Shown here one piece after another: positions 7,867 to 15,839 of a DNA stretch of 64,000 nucleotides (its first letter is position 1; each line of letters starts with the position of its first letter). Made by a program: the position numbers and the translations under genes. This DNA is from Bin87 sp965204685 (GTDB lineage: Bacteria; Chloroflexota; Dehalococcoidia; Lucifugimonadales; UBA3495): NCBI GenBank assembly GCA_965204685.1, contig OZ242004.1, positions 3,720,001 through 3,784,000 on the forward strand. The letters run 5' to 3'. The notes under the pieces are model-generated. The model searched no databases. It saw nothing but the letters and a program-made list of their open reading frames with translations, and was not told the origin of the DNA.

Positions 7867-8754
7867 ATGGCCGACAAACAAATCCTTTGCGCCTTCGGAG
7901 TTGACCTTGACGCCGTGGGCGGCTGGTTGGGATCCTACGGTGGCGAGGACTCGCCCGACGACATCTCCCGTGGCCTGTTCGCCGGCGAGGTGGGCACGCC
8001 TCGCCTGCTGAAGCTCTTCGACCGGCTGGGGATCAGGACCAGTTGGTTCATCCCGGGCCACTCCATCGAGACTTTCCCGGACGAGTGCCGCATGATCGTG
8101 GAGCAGGGCCACGAGGTAGGCATGCACGGGTATTCGCATGAGAACCCCATCTCCATGTCCCCGGAGCAGGAGGAAGCGGTGCTCCTGCGCTGCATTGACC
8201 TGATCACCGAGCTTTCGGGGAAGCGGCCCCGGGGTTACGTCGCTCCCTGGTGGGAGTTCAGCCACGTGACCAACGAGCTGCTGCTGAAGCACGGGATCAA
8301 GTACGACCACAGCCTGATGCACAAGGATTTCGAGTGCTATTACGTCCGCGTCGGCGACCGCTGGACCAAGATCGACTATGCTATGCCGGCCGACTACTGG
8401 ATGCACGCCCTGGAACGCGGGCAGGAGACTGATCTCGTGGAGATACCGGCCAACTGGTACCTGGACGACCTGCCGCCGATGATGTTCATCAAGAAGTCAC
8501 CCAACAGCCACGGCTTCGTCAACCCCCGAGACATCGAGCAGATGTGGCGGGACCAGTTCGACTGGGTCTACCGGGAGTACGACGACGCGGTTTTCCCGAT
8601 TACCATCCACCCCGACGTCAGCGGCCGCCCACAGGTGCTGCTGATGCTGGAGCGCATCGCCGAGTACATAGGGGGCCACGACGGCGTGCGGTTCGTGACC
8701 TTCGAGGAGATAGCGGACGACTTCCTGGCGCGGCATCCACGGCAGAAATCATAG
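7867..8754 (+). CDS. Polysaccharide deacetylase-fold protein (NodB homology)
   Basis: The 295-residue protein has the NodB-type carbohydrate esterase fold. The metal/catalytic signatures are present: FGVDLDAVGGW with the Asp pair near residue 10, MHGYSHEN with the His-x3-His type motif, GYVAPWWEF in place of the usual RxPxG, and ITIHPDVSGRPQ with the late His. Relatives remove acyl groups from polysaccharides or act on cyclic amides and imides such as allantoin. The ATG at 7867 follows GAGGAG with nine bases between; the upstream in-frame extension looks non-coding. It is followed after 41 bases by an ACMSD-like amidohydrolase, which suggests a small-molecule catabolic operon rather than cell-wall editing. 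Confidence 0.85.
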   Translation: MADKQILCAFGVDLDAVGGWLGSYGGEDSPDDISRGLFAGEVGTPRLLKLFDRLGIRTSWFIPGHSIETFPDECRMIVEQGHEVGMHGYSHENPISMSPEQEEAVLLRCIDLITELSGKRPRGYVAPWWEFSHVTNELLLKHGIKYDHSLMHKDFECYYVRVGDRWTKIDYAMPADYWMHALERGQETDLVEIPANWYLDDLPPMMFIKKSPNSHGFVNPRDIEQMWRDQFDWVYREYDDAVFPITIHPDVSGRPQVLLMLERIAEYIGGHDGVRFVTFEEIADDFLARHPRQKS

Positions 8755-8795
8755 GGTATTAGCTCGTGGAACGCAGCAGAACGGAGGAGACGAGC

Positions 8796-9791
8796 ATGCG
8801 CAGCATCGATATCCACGCCCATCTGACGCCGCAGTGCTTCTGGCGCGCCACCGAAAATGGCGGCAACTGGCATACCCTACGGCGGGAGCAGGACGCCAAC
8901 GGACGCCCCATCCTGGTGTCGGGAACCGGCCGGGGTCAGCTTCCGCCCAAGGCCAGCTGGACTCCGGAGCAGCGCCTGGCCGACATGGACTCTTTGGGTG
9001 TCGACGTGCATGTGGTCTCGCCCTTCGGCGGGTTCTACAACTACGACATGGACACCGACGTGACCATCGCCACGTCCCGGGAGTGCAACGACGAGATCAG
9101 CCAGATGATGCAGTCCTGGCCCGAGCGGTTCTCCGGTCTGGCCACGCTGCCCATGCAGGACGTGCCCGCCGCCATCACCGAGCTGGAGCGGGTCATGGTG
9201 AACCACAAGTTCAAGGGGGCGATGATCGATGACAAGATCAACGGCAAGCTGCTGGACGAGCCGGAGTTTATGCCTTTCTGGAAGGCCGCCGAGCAGCTGG
9301 GGGCGGTGATCCTGTTCCACCAGTCGGGCGACACCATCGTCGACGCGCGCATCAAGCGCTACCACCTGCCCAACTCGGTGGGCAACCTAGCCGACCGGAC
9401 GCTGACCTTCGCGTCGCTGGTGATGGGCGGCGTCATGGACGCCTGCCCCGACCTGCGCGTCTGCCTGTCCCACGGCGGCGGCTACGCCTGCTACGGCGTG
9501 GGCCGGATGGACCGGGGCTGGGAGCGTATCCCGCCGTCGAACCGGCTGGCCGCGAACCCGCCCAGTCAGTATCTCAGCCGGTTCTACTACGACTGCATCG
9601 TCTACACCGAGGAGTCGCTGCGGTTCCTGATCGACGCCGTGGGCATTGACCGGGTGGTTTTCGGCACCGACTGGCCCTACGACATGGCCCAGGACTGGCC
9701 GGTTTCGTGGATTCTGGCCATGGAAAGCCTGACGCAGGAAGAGAAGGACGCCATCCTGTGGAAGAACCTCGAGGCGCTGCTGGGGATCTGA
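8796..9791 (+). CDS. ACMSD-like metal-dependent amidohydrolase (copy 1)
   Basis: The 331-residue protein belongs to the amidohydrolase-2 family, typified by aminocarboxymuconate-semialdehyde decarboxylase and related non-oxidative decarboxylases or hydrolases. It shows the HxH at the first strand (IDIHAHLTPQ), the strand-5 His (VILFHQSGD), SHGGGYACYGVGR, and the metal Asp in FGTDWPYDM. The start follows GGAGGAG closely and coincides with the conserved first strand. It forms a likely operon with the upstream deacetylase-fold gene. It is clearly paralogous to the gene at 10345, sharing the same layout and an identical KNLEALLGI end. Substrate unknown; an aromatic or heterocyclic acid is the usual guess. 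Confidence 0.88.
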   Translation: MRSIDIHAHLTPQCFWRATENGGNWHTLRREQDANGRPILVSGTGRGQLPPKASWTPEQRLADMDSLGVDVHVVSPFGGFYNYDMDTDVTIATSRECNDEISQMMQSWPERFSGLATLPMQDVPAAITELERVMVNHKFKGAMIDDKINGKLLDEPEFMPFWKAAEQLGAVILFHQSGDTIVDARIKRYHLPNSVGNLADRTLTFASLVMGGVMDACPDLRVCLSHGGGYACYGVGRMDRGWERIPPSNRLAANPPSQYLSRFYYDCIVYTEESLRFLIDAVGIDRVVFGTDWPYDMAQDWPVSWILAMESLTQEEKDAILWKNLEALLGI

Positions 9792-9822
9792 CAGTTCACG
9801 TATGCCTACCTTTCAAAGCCGC

Positions 9823-9850
9823 CATTGCAAGCGCAGCGTGGCAACCACGT
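9823..9850. repeat. Single arm of the ATTGCRAGCGCAGCG palindromic repeat
   Basis: The segment CCATTGCAAGCGCAGCGTGG followed by CAACCACG closely matches the left arm of the full inverted repeat at 16781-16868. Only one arm is present here, between two genes. Confidence 0.55.
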
Positions 9851-9886
9851 AAATGCAGACTGAATGCAGCGCCCCAAGTGAGAATA

Positions 9887-10258
9887 ATGTTCCAGCCTTA
9901 TTTCGATTGCGATCTCTGGTGTGGTGTGGCGATCATTTACCTGATCACATTCGCTTTCGTATGGGTGCCGGGGCTGTTGTCATTAGTCACAGGATTCTTT
10001 TGCAGTTCCTTCATGCCCAGACTTGAAGCCAACGATGGATTCAAAGTCGGCCTGTTCACGGGGATGGTTATGATCGGCCTTCTTATAGGCTGGACAGTCT
10101 TCTACGCGAGTGGCACAAAAACGCCGACAGCCCTGGTGCTTGGTGTTTATCTAGTGTTCCATGTACTTGGGATTTTGGTCCCGATAATCATCTGTTGGTA
10201 TATTCACAGCCGAAAGAGAAACAAGTGGTGGGACCTGAGGCCACGTAAGCAGCTATAG
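9887..10258 (+). CDS. Small hypothetical membrane protein
   Basis: I do not recognise this 123-residue protein. It has three clear hydrophobic spans: around residues 9-35 (GVAIIYLITFAFVWVPGLLS), 50-70 (VGLFTGMVMIGLLIGW) and 82-106 (VLGVYLVFHVLGILVPIIIC), then a basic tail ending KRNKWWDLRPRKQL. The positive tail suggests a cytoplasmic C-terminus. The ATG at 9887 is chosen because it opens the first hydrophobic stretch; there is no good ribosome-binding site. Its base composition is visibly more AT-rich than the two amidohydrolase genes around it, which suggests later insertion. It may be a real small membrane protein or a remnant. Confidence 0.5.
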   Translation: MFQPYFDCDLWCGVAIIYLITFAFVWVPGLLSLVTGFFCSSFMPRLEANDGFKVGLFTGMVMIGLLIGWTVFYASGTKTPTALVLGVYLVFHVLGILVPIIICWYIHSRKRNKWWDLRPRKQL

Positions 10259-10344
10259 CCGGTAACTCACGTCCTTTGGCGGTAGCGCTTCATTGCTTAC
10301 CTATTTTCCGATGTTTTCAAGACCCGTTTCCCGGAGGACAACCC

Positions 10345-11346
10345 GTGAGACACATCGACGTTCATACCCACCTAGCGCCGCAAATCCTGTGGAAAGCCTT
10401 TGCCAACGGCGAGGACTGGCATGGGATGCGATACGAGGCGCAGGGAGACCTCGAGTTCATCGTGGGCAACGGCAAGCGCATCCTGATCAACTCGCCCAAG
10501 ATCCGGTACACGCCGGTGGAGCGGCTGGCGGACATGGACGCCGAGGGGACGGACGTGCAGGTGGTGTCCATCCACACCCCGCTGTTTCCGTACCACTGGG
10601 AGACCGCCGAGGCGATCCAGGCGTCCCAAGAGGTCAACGACGAGATCGCCGGCATGACCCAAAAGTGGCCGGACCGTTTCGCCGGCCTGGCCACGCTGCC
10701 GGTGCAGGACGTGGACGCCGCCATCGCGGAGTTGGAGAGGGCCGTGAAAGTCCTGGGCCTCAAGGGCGCCGAACTCGACATGGTGGTCAACGGCCAGAAC
10801 TGGGACGAACCCCACTTCCTGCCCCTGTTCAAGGCCGCCGAGGAACTGGACGCCCTGCTGTTCTTCCATCCCCAGCCCCAGGACAACATCATGGCGGCGG
10901 AGCGGACACTACGGTACGGCATCCCCAACAGCGTGGGCGTCGTCCTGGAGGACGCCCTGCTGGTGGCGACCCTGATTTTCAGCGGCGTCCTGGACGAATG
11001 CCCCAACCTGCGGGTGTGCATCGCCCACGGCGGCGGCGGGGCCTGCTTCGGCATGGGCCGCTTGGACCACGGCTGGCAGGTGCGCTCGGAGGCGCGGGTG
11101 AACATTCAGAAGCCGCCCAGCACGTACCAGAAGCAGATCTACTATGACTTTCTGACCAGCAGCGAGGCCGGCCTACGGTTCCTGATCGACTCCGTTGGCG
11201 TCGACCGCGTCGTCATCGGCAGCGACTGGCCTTTCGTGGGTTGGGACCCCTCACCCGGCGGGTGGCTGGAAGGACTGGAAAGCCTGTCGCAGGAGGAAAA
11301 AGAAAAGATCTCCTGGAAAAACCTTGAGGCCCTGCTGGGAATCTGA
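10345..11346 (+). CDS. ACMSD-like metal-dependent amidohydrolase (copy 2)
   Basis: This 333-residue protein is a second amidohydrolase-2 enzyme, paralogous to the one at 8796. It has HxH in IDVHTHLAPQ, His in LLFFHPQPQD, AHGGGGACFGMGRLDHG, and the metal Asp in IGSDWPFVGWD. The start is a GTG at 10345 with GGAGGA eight bases upstream; the longer ATG-initiated frame adds a segment without family similarity. Family members are zinc-dependent decarboxylases or hydrolases of aromatic degradation intermediates. The gene converges on the Gfo/Idh/MocA oxidoreductase with only 12 bases between the stops. The two copies probably serve related substrates. Confidence 0.87.
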   Translation: MRHIDVHTHLAPQILWKAFANGEDWHGMRYEAQGDLEFIVGNGKRILINSPKIRYTPVERLADMDAEGTDVQVVSIHTPLFPYHWETAEAIQASQEVNDEIAGMTQKWPDRFAGLATLPVQDVDAAIAELERAVKVLGLKGAELDMVVNGQNWDEPHFLPLFKAAEELDALLFFHPQPQDNIMAAERTLRYGIPNSVGVVLEDALLVATLIFSGVLDECPNLRVCIAHGGGGACFGMGRLDHGWQVRSEARVNIQKPPSTYQKQIYYDFLTSSEAGLRFLIDSVGVDRVVIGSDWPFVGWDPSPGGWLEGLESLSQEEKEKISWKNLEALLGI

Positions 11347-11358
11347 TGCGAAAGAGCC

Positions 11359-12456
11359 TCAGCCCACCGGCAGCTCCCGGCCCGTATCGGACGCCTGCTT
11401 GACGGTATCGAGGAAGCGATGGAGGCCGACGGCGGTATCGAACGTTGGCAGGCTCGCCTGCCCGGTACGGATCGCCTGGGCGAACAAGGCATACAGCTGC
11501 CCCACGTTGAACGGGTCTCCCTGGGGAAAGTCGTCCGGCACGTACACGAAGCGCTGGGGTATGTCCAGGTCTTGCAACTGGTGGCCGCCCTGCGCGCCCT
11601 GGATCCGCAGCATCTCGCCGCGCTGGGATGAGACGCTGCCGGTGACGATGAGCGTGCCCTCGCGGCCGTAGATTTCCATGCGGTAGCCGCTGCCGGCCCA
11701 CGGCACGGCCCCGACGTGGACCGAGGCCGCGGCGCCGCGCTCCAGCTCACCGGACACGCGCACGTTATCCGGAGAGTGCACGTCGACGTACTGCTGGGTG
11801 TCGGTTTCGTACCACTGGCCAACTTGGTTGGTCACCATGCACGCCACGCGCTTGAAGTCGCCGAGCACGAAGCGCAGGGCGTCGATGACGTGGCCGGTGG
11901 CGATGGTCAGGGTGTTTGCGCCCATGGCGGGGTCGCGTTGCCAGGTGCCGCCGGATTGCCGATTTACGGGTCCGTCGCGGAACGTGGTTACGGTGCAGGT
12001 CATCACCTCGCCCACGTAGCCGGTGTCGATCAGGTCTTTCACGTACAGCAACGCCGGGCTGACGCGGGATTGCAAGCCGACCGCCGTCTGCACGCCCTTC
12101 GCGTGAGCCAGGGCCGTCAGTTCCTCGGCTTCGGCGGTGGTGCGACCCAGGGGCCACTCGGTGAGGACGTGCTTGCCGGCTTCGATGGCAGCCTTCGTCG
12201 GCTCGTAGTGGGACGGCACGCGCACGACGACGGCCACCGCGTCGATGTCCGGCGACGCCACCATTTCGTTGAAGTCGTGGAATGCCAGCTTCGCCCCGAA
12301 GGCCTGCCGTGCCTCTTCCGCGCTCTCGGGCCGGGTGGTGCATACCGCGGTGAACTCCACGTCGGGACTGGCCAGCAGCGCGGGGAAGTGGGACTGCCCC
12401 GCCCAGGTCGAGTTGACGTTGGCTCCGACGAACCCGAGGCGAATTTTGTCTGCCAT
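11359..12456 (-). CDS. Gfo/Idh/MocA family oxidoreductase
   Basis: The 365-residue protein has an N-terminal Rossmann domain (IRLGFVGANVNSTWAGQSHFP, with the nucleotide-binding glycine loop in a Gal80-like form) and a C-terminal alpha/beta catalytic domain (VTTFRDGPVNR, GGTWQRDPAMG, IATGHVIDALRFVLG). The family motif EKP reads TEWPLG here, as in Gal80-like members. Such enzymes use NAD(P) to oxidise or reduce sugars, inositols or other polyols. A GGAG lies ten bases before the ATG. The flavin oxidoreductase gene lies 51 bases upstream on the same strand, so the two are probably cotranscribed in a catabolic unit. Confidence 0.9.
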   Translation of the reverse strand: MADKIRLGFVGANVNSTWAGQSHFPALLASPDVEFTAVCTTRPESAEEARQAFGAKLAFHDFNEMVASPDIDAVAVVVRVPSHYEPTKAAIEAGKHVLTEWPLGRTTAEAEELTALAHAKGVQTAVGLQSRVSPALLYVKDLIDTGYVGEVMTCTVTTFRDGPVNRQSGGTWQRDPAMGANTLTIATGHVIDALRFVLGDFKRVACMVTNQVGQWYETDTQQYVDVHSPDNVRVSGELERGAAASVHVGAVPWAGSGYRMEIYGREGTLIVTGSVSSQRGEMLRIQGAQGGHQLQDLDIPQRFVYVPDDFPQGDPFNVGQLYALFAQAIRTGQASLPTFDTAVGLHRFLDTVKQASDTGRELPVG

Positions 12457-12507
12457 GGCTGATGCTCCTGCGTGATGATCGCTGTGGTAGGTTCTGGGAG
12501 AGCGCGG

Positions 12508-13641
12508 TTATTCCAGGGACGCCGGGTTGATGGGCGTCGGCATGGCCTGCACGGCGGGGAGGACCTTTTCGGCGAAGAGTTTCAGGCTCTTTTCGGCCTT
12601 GTCCCGGGGCATGCCGCCGTAGAACATGTGGATCACGACCTTCTCCAGGCTGATGGTCCACTGGAGGTTCCTGATCTTTTCGATGATCTCGTCGGGCGTG
12701 CCGATGGGCTGGGTGGCGCGGCGGGCGTTGAAACTGGCGTCGGCGGTTCCCACGTCGGCCTGCTGGCGGGTCAGGTATTCCTCGTAACCGCTTATGCCCT
12801 CATAGCCCGGGTTGTTCCACTCGAAGTAGTGGTGCTGCGCCGCCATGAGCTGGTTGTGGAAGTAGATCCACCCTTCCTCGGCTTCCTCGTGGGATTCGGC
12901 GCAGTACATCCACAGCAGGGTGGTGGGCTGGTCCGGCGGCAGGCCCAGCTCCTTGCGGATCCGGTTGAACCGGCGGACCTTGGCGATCATCTCGTCGACG
13001 TCGTCGCCAGCGACGAACATCTGGCCCAGGCCGTTTTCGGCGGCCATTCGCGCCGACGCCTCGGTGGTGAACGCCACCTTGATGTCCCGGGTTAGTTCGC
13101 CCTTGTGCCTGGCCTGGGGGCGGATGGTAGTCGGCGGGATGTTGTAGACCTCTCCCTGGAACTCGAACCGTTCCGCGCCGTCGGCGGCCTTGATGGCGTT
13201 GATCACGTCGTAGAAATACTTGTGCGACTCGCCAATCGGGTAGCCCAGGGAAGCGTACTCGTGGGGTGCGATGCCACGGCCAATGCCCAGGTGCAGTCGT
13301 CGTCCCTTCAGCAGAATGTCCAGCATGGAGAGCTCGGACGCCAGCCGCACCGGGTTCCACCAAGGGGCGACGACGACCGCGGTGCCCACGTCGACCCGGT
13401 TGGTGCGGCCGGCCCAGTAGGCCAGGTACTGCAACGGGTTGGGCTGCATGGAGTAGGCGGAACCGTAGTGCTCGGTGGCCCAGATGGAGTCGAAGCCCAG
13501 CGGCTCGACCAGTTCCCCCATATAGAGGGTGTCGTCCATGTTGCTGGCGTCGGGTATGGCCGGCGGGCGGTCGTAGTCCTCCGCCATCAGGCGCGGCCAG
13601 TCGCCCTGGTTGTAGCCGGTGACCATCACTCCACAGTGCAT
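12508..13641 (-). CDS. LLM class flavin-dependent oxidoreductase
   Basis: The 377-residue protein is a luciferase-like (bacterial luciferase/F420 or FMN) TIM barrel. It shows FDSIWATEHYG, the strand TNRVDVGTAVVVAPWWNP, the conserved LLKGRRLHLGIGRGIAPHEYASLG and a C-terminal GTPDEIIEKI for cofactor and substrate binding. Members are monooxygenases or dehydrogenases and are abundant in Chloroflexota that degrade recalcitrant organics. GGAGG stands ten bases before the ATG. It precedes the Gfo/Idh/MocA gene on the same strand. Whether it uses FMN or F420 cannot be told from sequence alone. No flavin reductase partner is coded in this window. Confidence 0.9.
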   Translation of the reverse strand: MHCGVMVTGYNQGDWPRLMAEDYDRPPAIPDASNMDDTLYMGELVEPLGFDSIWATEHYGSAYSMQPNPLQYLAYWAGRTNRVDVGTAVVVAPWWNPVRLASELSMLDILLKGRRLHLGIGRGIAPHEYASLGYPIGESHKYFYDVINAIKAADGAERFEFQGEVYNIPPTTIRPQARHKGELTRDIKVAFTTEASARMAAENGLGQMFVAGDDVDEMIAKVRRFNRIRKELGLPPDQPTTLLWMYCAESHEEAEEGWIYFHNQLMAAQHHYFEWNNPGYEGISGYEEYLTRQQADVGTADASFNARRATQPIGTPDEIIEKIRNLQWTISLEKVVIHMFYGGMPRDKAEKSLKLFAEKVLPAVQAMPTPINPASLE

Positions 13642-13670
13642 TTGATGTGTTCCTCCGTCAGGTTCGCCTT

Positions 13671-13710
13671 GTCATTGCAGGCGCAATGTGTCCTGCGACG
13701 AGGCGATTTG
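13671..13710. repeat. Degenerate copy of the palindromic repeat, with hairpin
   Basis: GTCATTGCAGGCGCAATG starts like the repeat at 16781 and contains a perfect six-base hairpin, CATTGC with GCAATG (13673-13688). It lies in the gap before the oxidoreductase gene. The match to the repeat is short, so kinship is only probable. Confidence 0.35.
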
Positions 13711-13803
13711 CGATGTCAGTATAACGGTTCGCTCGGGGCGACACCGGGGAAAGAGGCCAGTATCAGGGCAAAGGATTGGCGTCGGCCCGCAACAGCAAGG
13801 GTG

Positions 13804-14415
13804 TCACCGCCGCATGAAACCTTCCAGGCGGCGCTTCACGTCGGGCCACTCGGATTCGATGACGCTGTAGAACACCGAATGGCGGTCCATTCCGTCCCAG
13901 GCGATGCGGTGGTTGCGCCAGGTGCCCTCTTCCACTGCGCCCAGTCTCAGGATGGCCTGGCGCGACCGTTCGTTCCGGCTGTCGGTCTTGAGGCAGACCC
14001 GCCGCGCCGACTGCTCTTCGAAGGCATGACACATCAGCAGATACTTGCACTCAGTGTTGACTCCGGTGCGCTGCCACGCCGTGGCATACCAGGTCATCCC
14101 GATTTCCAGGGCGCGGTTGGGCCGGTCGATGTCCAGGTACGCCGTGGAACCAATAGCCTGACCGGTCTCCAGGTGGACCACGGCGAATGCAACCCGCTCG
14201 CCGCGGCTGGTCTGGGCCATGCTCTGCTCGATCCACTCCCGCGCGTCGTCGAGGCCGACGAACGCCGGCCGGGGCAGATAGCGCCAGATGGAGTCGTCAG
14301 CGCCTACGGCGTAGAGATCGTGGGCGTGCTGAGTACCCAAGGGTTCCAGGCGGACCAGTTTGCCGGTCAGGGTGACCGGTTGCGGGTCCAGTTTCGGGTT
14401 GGACACAGGCGGCAT
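13804..14415 (-). CDS. GNAT acetyltransferase, RimJ/RimL type
   Basis: The 203-residue protein is a GNAT-fold N-acetyltransferase. It opens with TLTGKLVRLEPLGTQHAHDLY, the usual RimJ/RimL start, continues through IGSTAYLDIDRPNRALEIGMTWYATAWQRTGVNTE, which covers the acetyl-CoA binding strand and loop, and ends with KTDSRNERSRQAILRLGAVEEGTWRNH. The phrase GVNTECKYLLMCHAFEE is characteristic of the subgroup often annotated as acetyltransferase of ribosomal-protein-like or small-molecule targets. GGAG is six bases before the ATG. It is transcribed away from two further GNAT genes at 14572 and 15172. Confidence 0.88.
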   Translation of the reverse strand: MPPVSNPKLDPQPVTLTGKLVRLEPLGTQHAHDLYAVGADDSIWRYLPRPAFVGLDDAREWIEQSMAQTSRGERVAFAVVHLETGQAIGSTAYLDIDRPNRALEIGMTWYATAWQRTGVNTECKYLLMCHAFEEQSARRVCLKTDSRNERSRQAILRLGAVEEGTWRNHRIAWDGMDRHSVFYSVIESEWPDVKRRLEGFMRR

Positions 14416-14571
14416 GGCGATCTCCGTTTGTTAACGTCGGCCAGTTCAGTGGCTGGACTGGGCGTGAACCAGTATATCGCGGCCGATGGCGGCCAAGCGT
14501 AGCCGTGAGCAGAGATGCGATATCATCGAATCGATTATTGTTTGATGCGCCAGCATGGCGGAGGATCGGAC

Positions 14572-15129
14572 ATGGACACATTTGTGGTGCGCGGGGCGGT
14601 GATTGACGACGCGGCCAGCATCGCCCGGGTACGGGCCGAAAGCTGGCGCGCCACCTACCGCGGTATCGTGCCGGATGCGTACCTGGACGCCATCGACACG
14701 GCGGAATGGGCGGAGCGCCAGCACCGTGCCATGGAGCAACAACCGGCGGATTTGGTCGCGCTGGTCGCCGAGGTGCGTGGGGACGTGGTGGGTTGGGTGG
14801 TAGGAGGTCCTAACCGCGACGCTGCGTACGACTACGCCGGCGAGCTTTACGCGATATACCTGCTGCCGGAGTACCAGCGCGTCGGAATTGGCACCCAACT
14901 GACCGTTGCGATTGCCCGGTCGTTGGTCAGCCAAGGATTCAATTCCATGATCCTGTGGGTGTTGGAGGAGAACCATCCCGCGCGGCGATTCTACGAGGCG
15001 CGGGGCGGCACGTTGTGCGGATCAAAGCAAACCGAGATCGGAGGGGCATGGTTGCCGGAAGTGGCCTACGGTTGGATGGGTCTGGCGGGATTGATCGGTA
15101 GCGGCAAGGCAGTCCAATCGTCGTCGTGA
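14572..15129 (+). CDS. GNAT family N-acetyltransferase
   Basis: A 185-residue GNAT protein. The acetyl-CoA binding motif A is seen in ELYAIYLLPEYQRVGIGTQL (Q/R-x-x-G-x-G/A form: QRVGIGT), followed by a helix and the motif B strand SMILWVLEENHPARRFYEARGG, both classic for this family. The ATG at 14572 has GGAGGATC upstream; an alternative in-frame ATG at 14515 would add 19 residues without family similarity. Substrate not predictable; relatives acetylate amines, amino acids or protein N-termini. The next gene 42 bases downstream is another GNAT enzyme, so the pair may be cotranscribed. Confidence 0.87.
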   Translation: MDTFVVRGAVIDDAASIARVRAESWRATYRGIVPDAYLDAIDTAEWAERQHRAMEQQPADLVALVAEVRGDVVGWVVGGPNRDAAYDYAGELYAIYLLPEYQRVGIGTQLTVAIARSLVSQGFNSMILWVLEENHPARRFYEARGGTLCGSKQTEIGGAWLPEVAYGWMGLAGLIGSGKAVQSSS

Positions 15130-15171
15130 AAGCGTATCCTGTCGTGCATACCAAGGAGCAGGTCGTAAACA

Positions 15172-15684
15172 ATGCGCATCAAAGTGGGTGAATGGCAGAT
15201 CAGGAGTTTCCGCAGGGAGGACGCCGAGGCGCTGTCCCGGTACGCCAACAACCGGAACGTGTCCCGGAACCTGCGCGACGCCTTTCCGTATCCGTACACC
15301 CTGGCCCATGCGGAGACCTGGATCGATCTGGTGGCGCAGCAGGCCACGGAAACCGACTTTGCCATAGCCTCGGAGTCCGAGCTGATCGGAGGAATCGGGC
15401 TCCAGACGCAGCGGGACGTCCATCGCCAGTCGGGAGAGATCGGCTACTGGCTGGGGGAGCCGTTCTGGGGACGCGGCATCGCCACGGCCGTGCTGCGGTC
15501 GTTCACCGAGTACGCGTTTGAAGAGTTTAACCTGGTGCGCGTCTACGGCTACGTCTACGAGTGGAACCCCGCTTCGGCCCGGGTGCTGGAGAAGGTGGGC
15601 TACCAATGCGAGGGCCGTTTGAAGAAGAGCGTCACCAAGGATGGACAGGTCATCGACCAGTTTCTCTACGCGATTACGCGGTGA
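15172..15684 (+). CDS. GNAT acetyltransferase, RimJ/RimL type
   Basis: This 170-residue GNAT protein has the typical beginning WQIRSFRREDAEALSRYANN, the acetyl-CoA loop in GEIGYWLGEPFWGRGIATAV (WGRGIAT) and the family end VYEWNPASARVLEKVGYQCEGRLKK. That set is the hallmark of RimJ/RimL-type N-acetyltransferases, which modify ribosomal protein N-termini, antibiotics or spermidine-like amines. A weak AAGGAG lies about 13 bases before the ATG. It follows another GNAT gene on the same strand; three such genes within 2 kb is a local cluster. The specific substrate is unknown. Confidence 0.88.
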   Translation: MRIKVGEWQIRSFRREDAEALSRYANNRNVSRNLRDAFPYPYTLAHAETWIDLVAQQATETDFAIASESELIGGIGLQTQRDVHRQSGEIGYWLGEPFWGRGIATAVLRSFTEYAFEEFNLVRVYGYVYEWNPASARVLEKVGYQCEGRLKKSVTKDGQVIDQFLYAITR

Positions 15685-15705
15685 GCCAATTTGCGGCGGA
15701 CGAAC

Positions 15706-15815
15706 GTCAGAATCAGGATTTGCGGGATTTTATGATTTGACAAGATTGGAAGATCTCCATCACGGAACGGTTCCAATCCTGGTAATCCACAAATCTTGAA
15801 AATTCCGATTGTGAC
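15706..15815. repeat. Interspersed palindromic repeat, family B copy 1
   Basis: The element begins GTCAGAATCAGGATTT and ends with a degenerate inverse copy (CCAATCCTGGTAATCC ... ATTCCGATTGTGAC), so it can fold into a long imperfect hairpin. A second copy stands at 27557-27644. It lies between convergent genes and codes for nothing. Confidence 0.7.
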
Positions 15816-15839
15816 GATTTACGAAAGTGGGGGCAAGGC

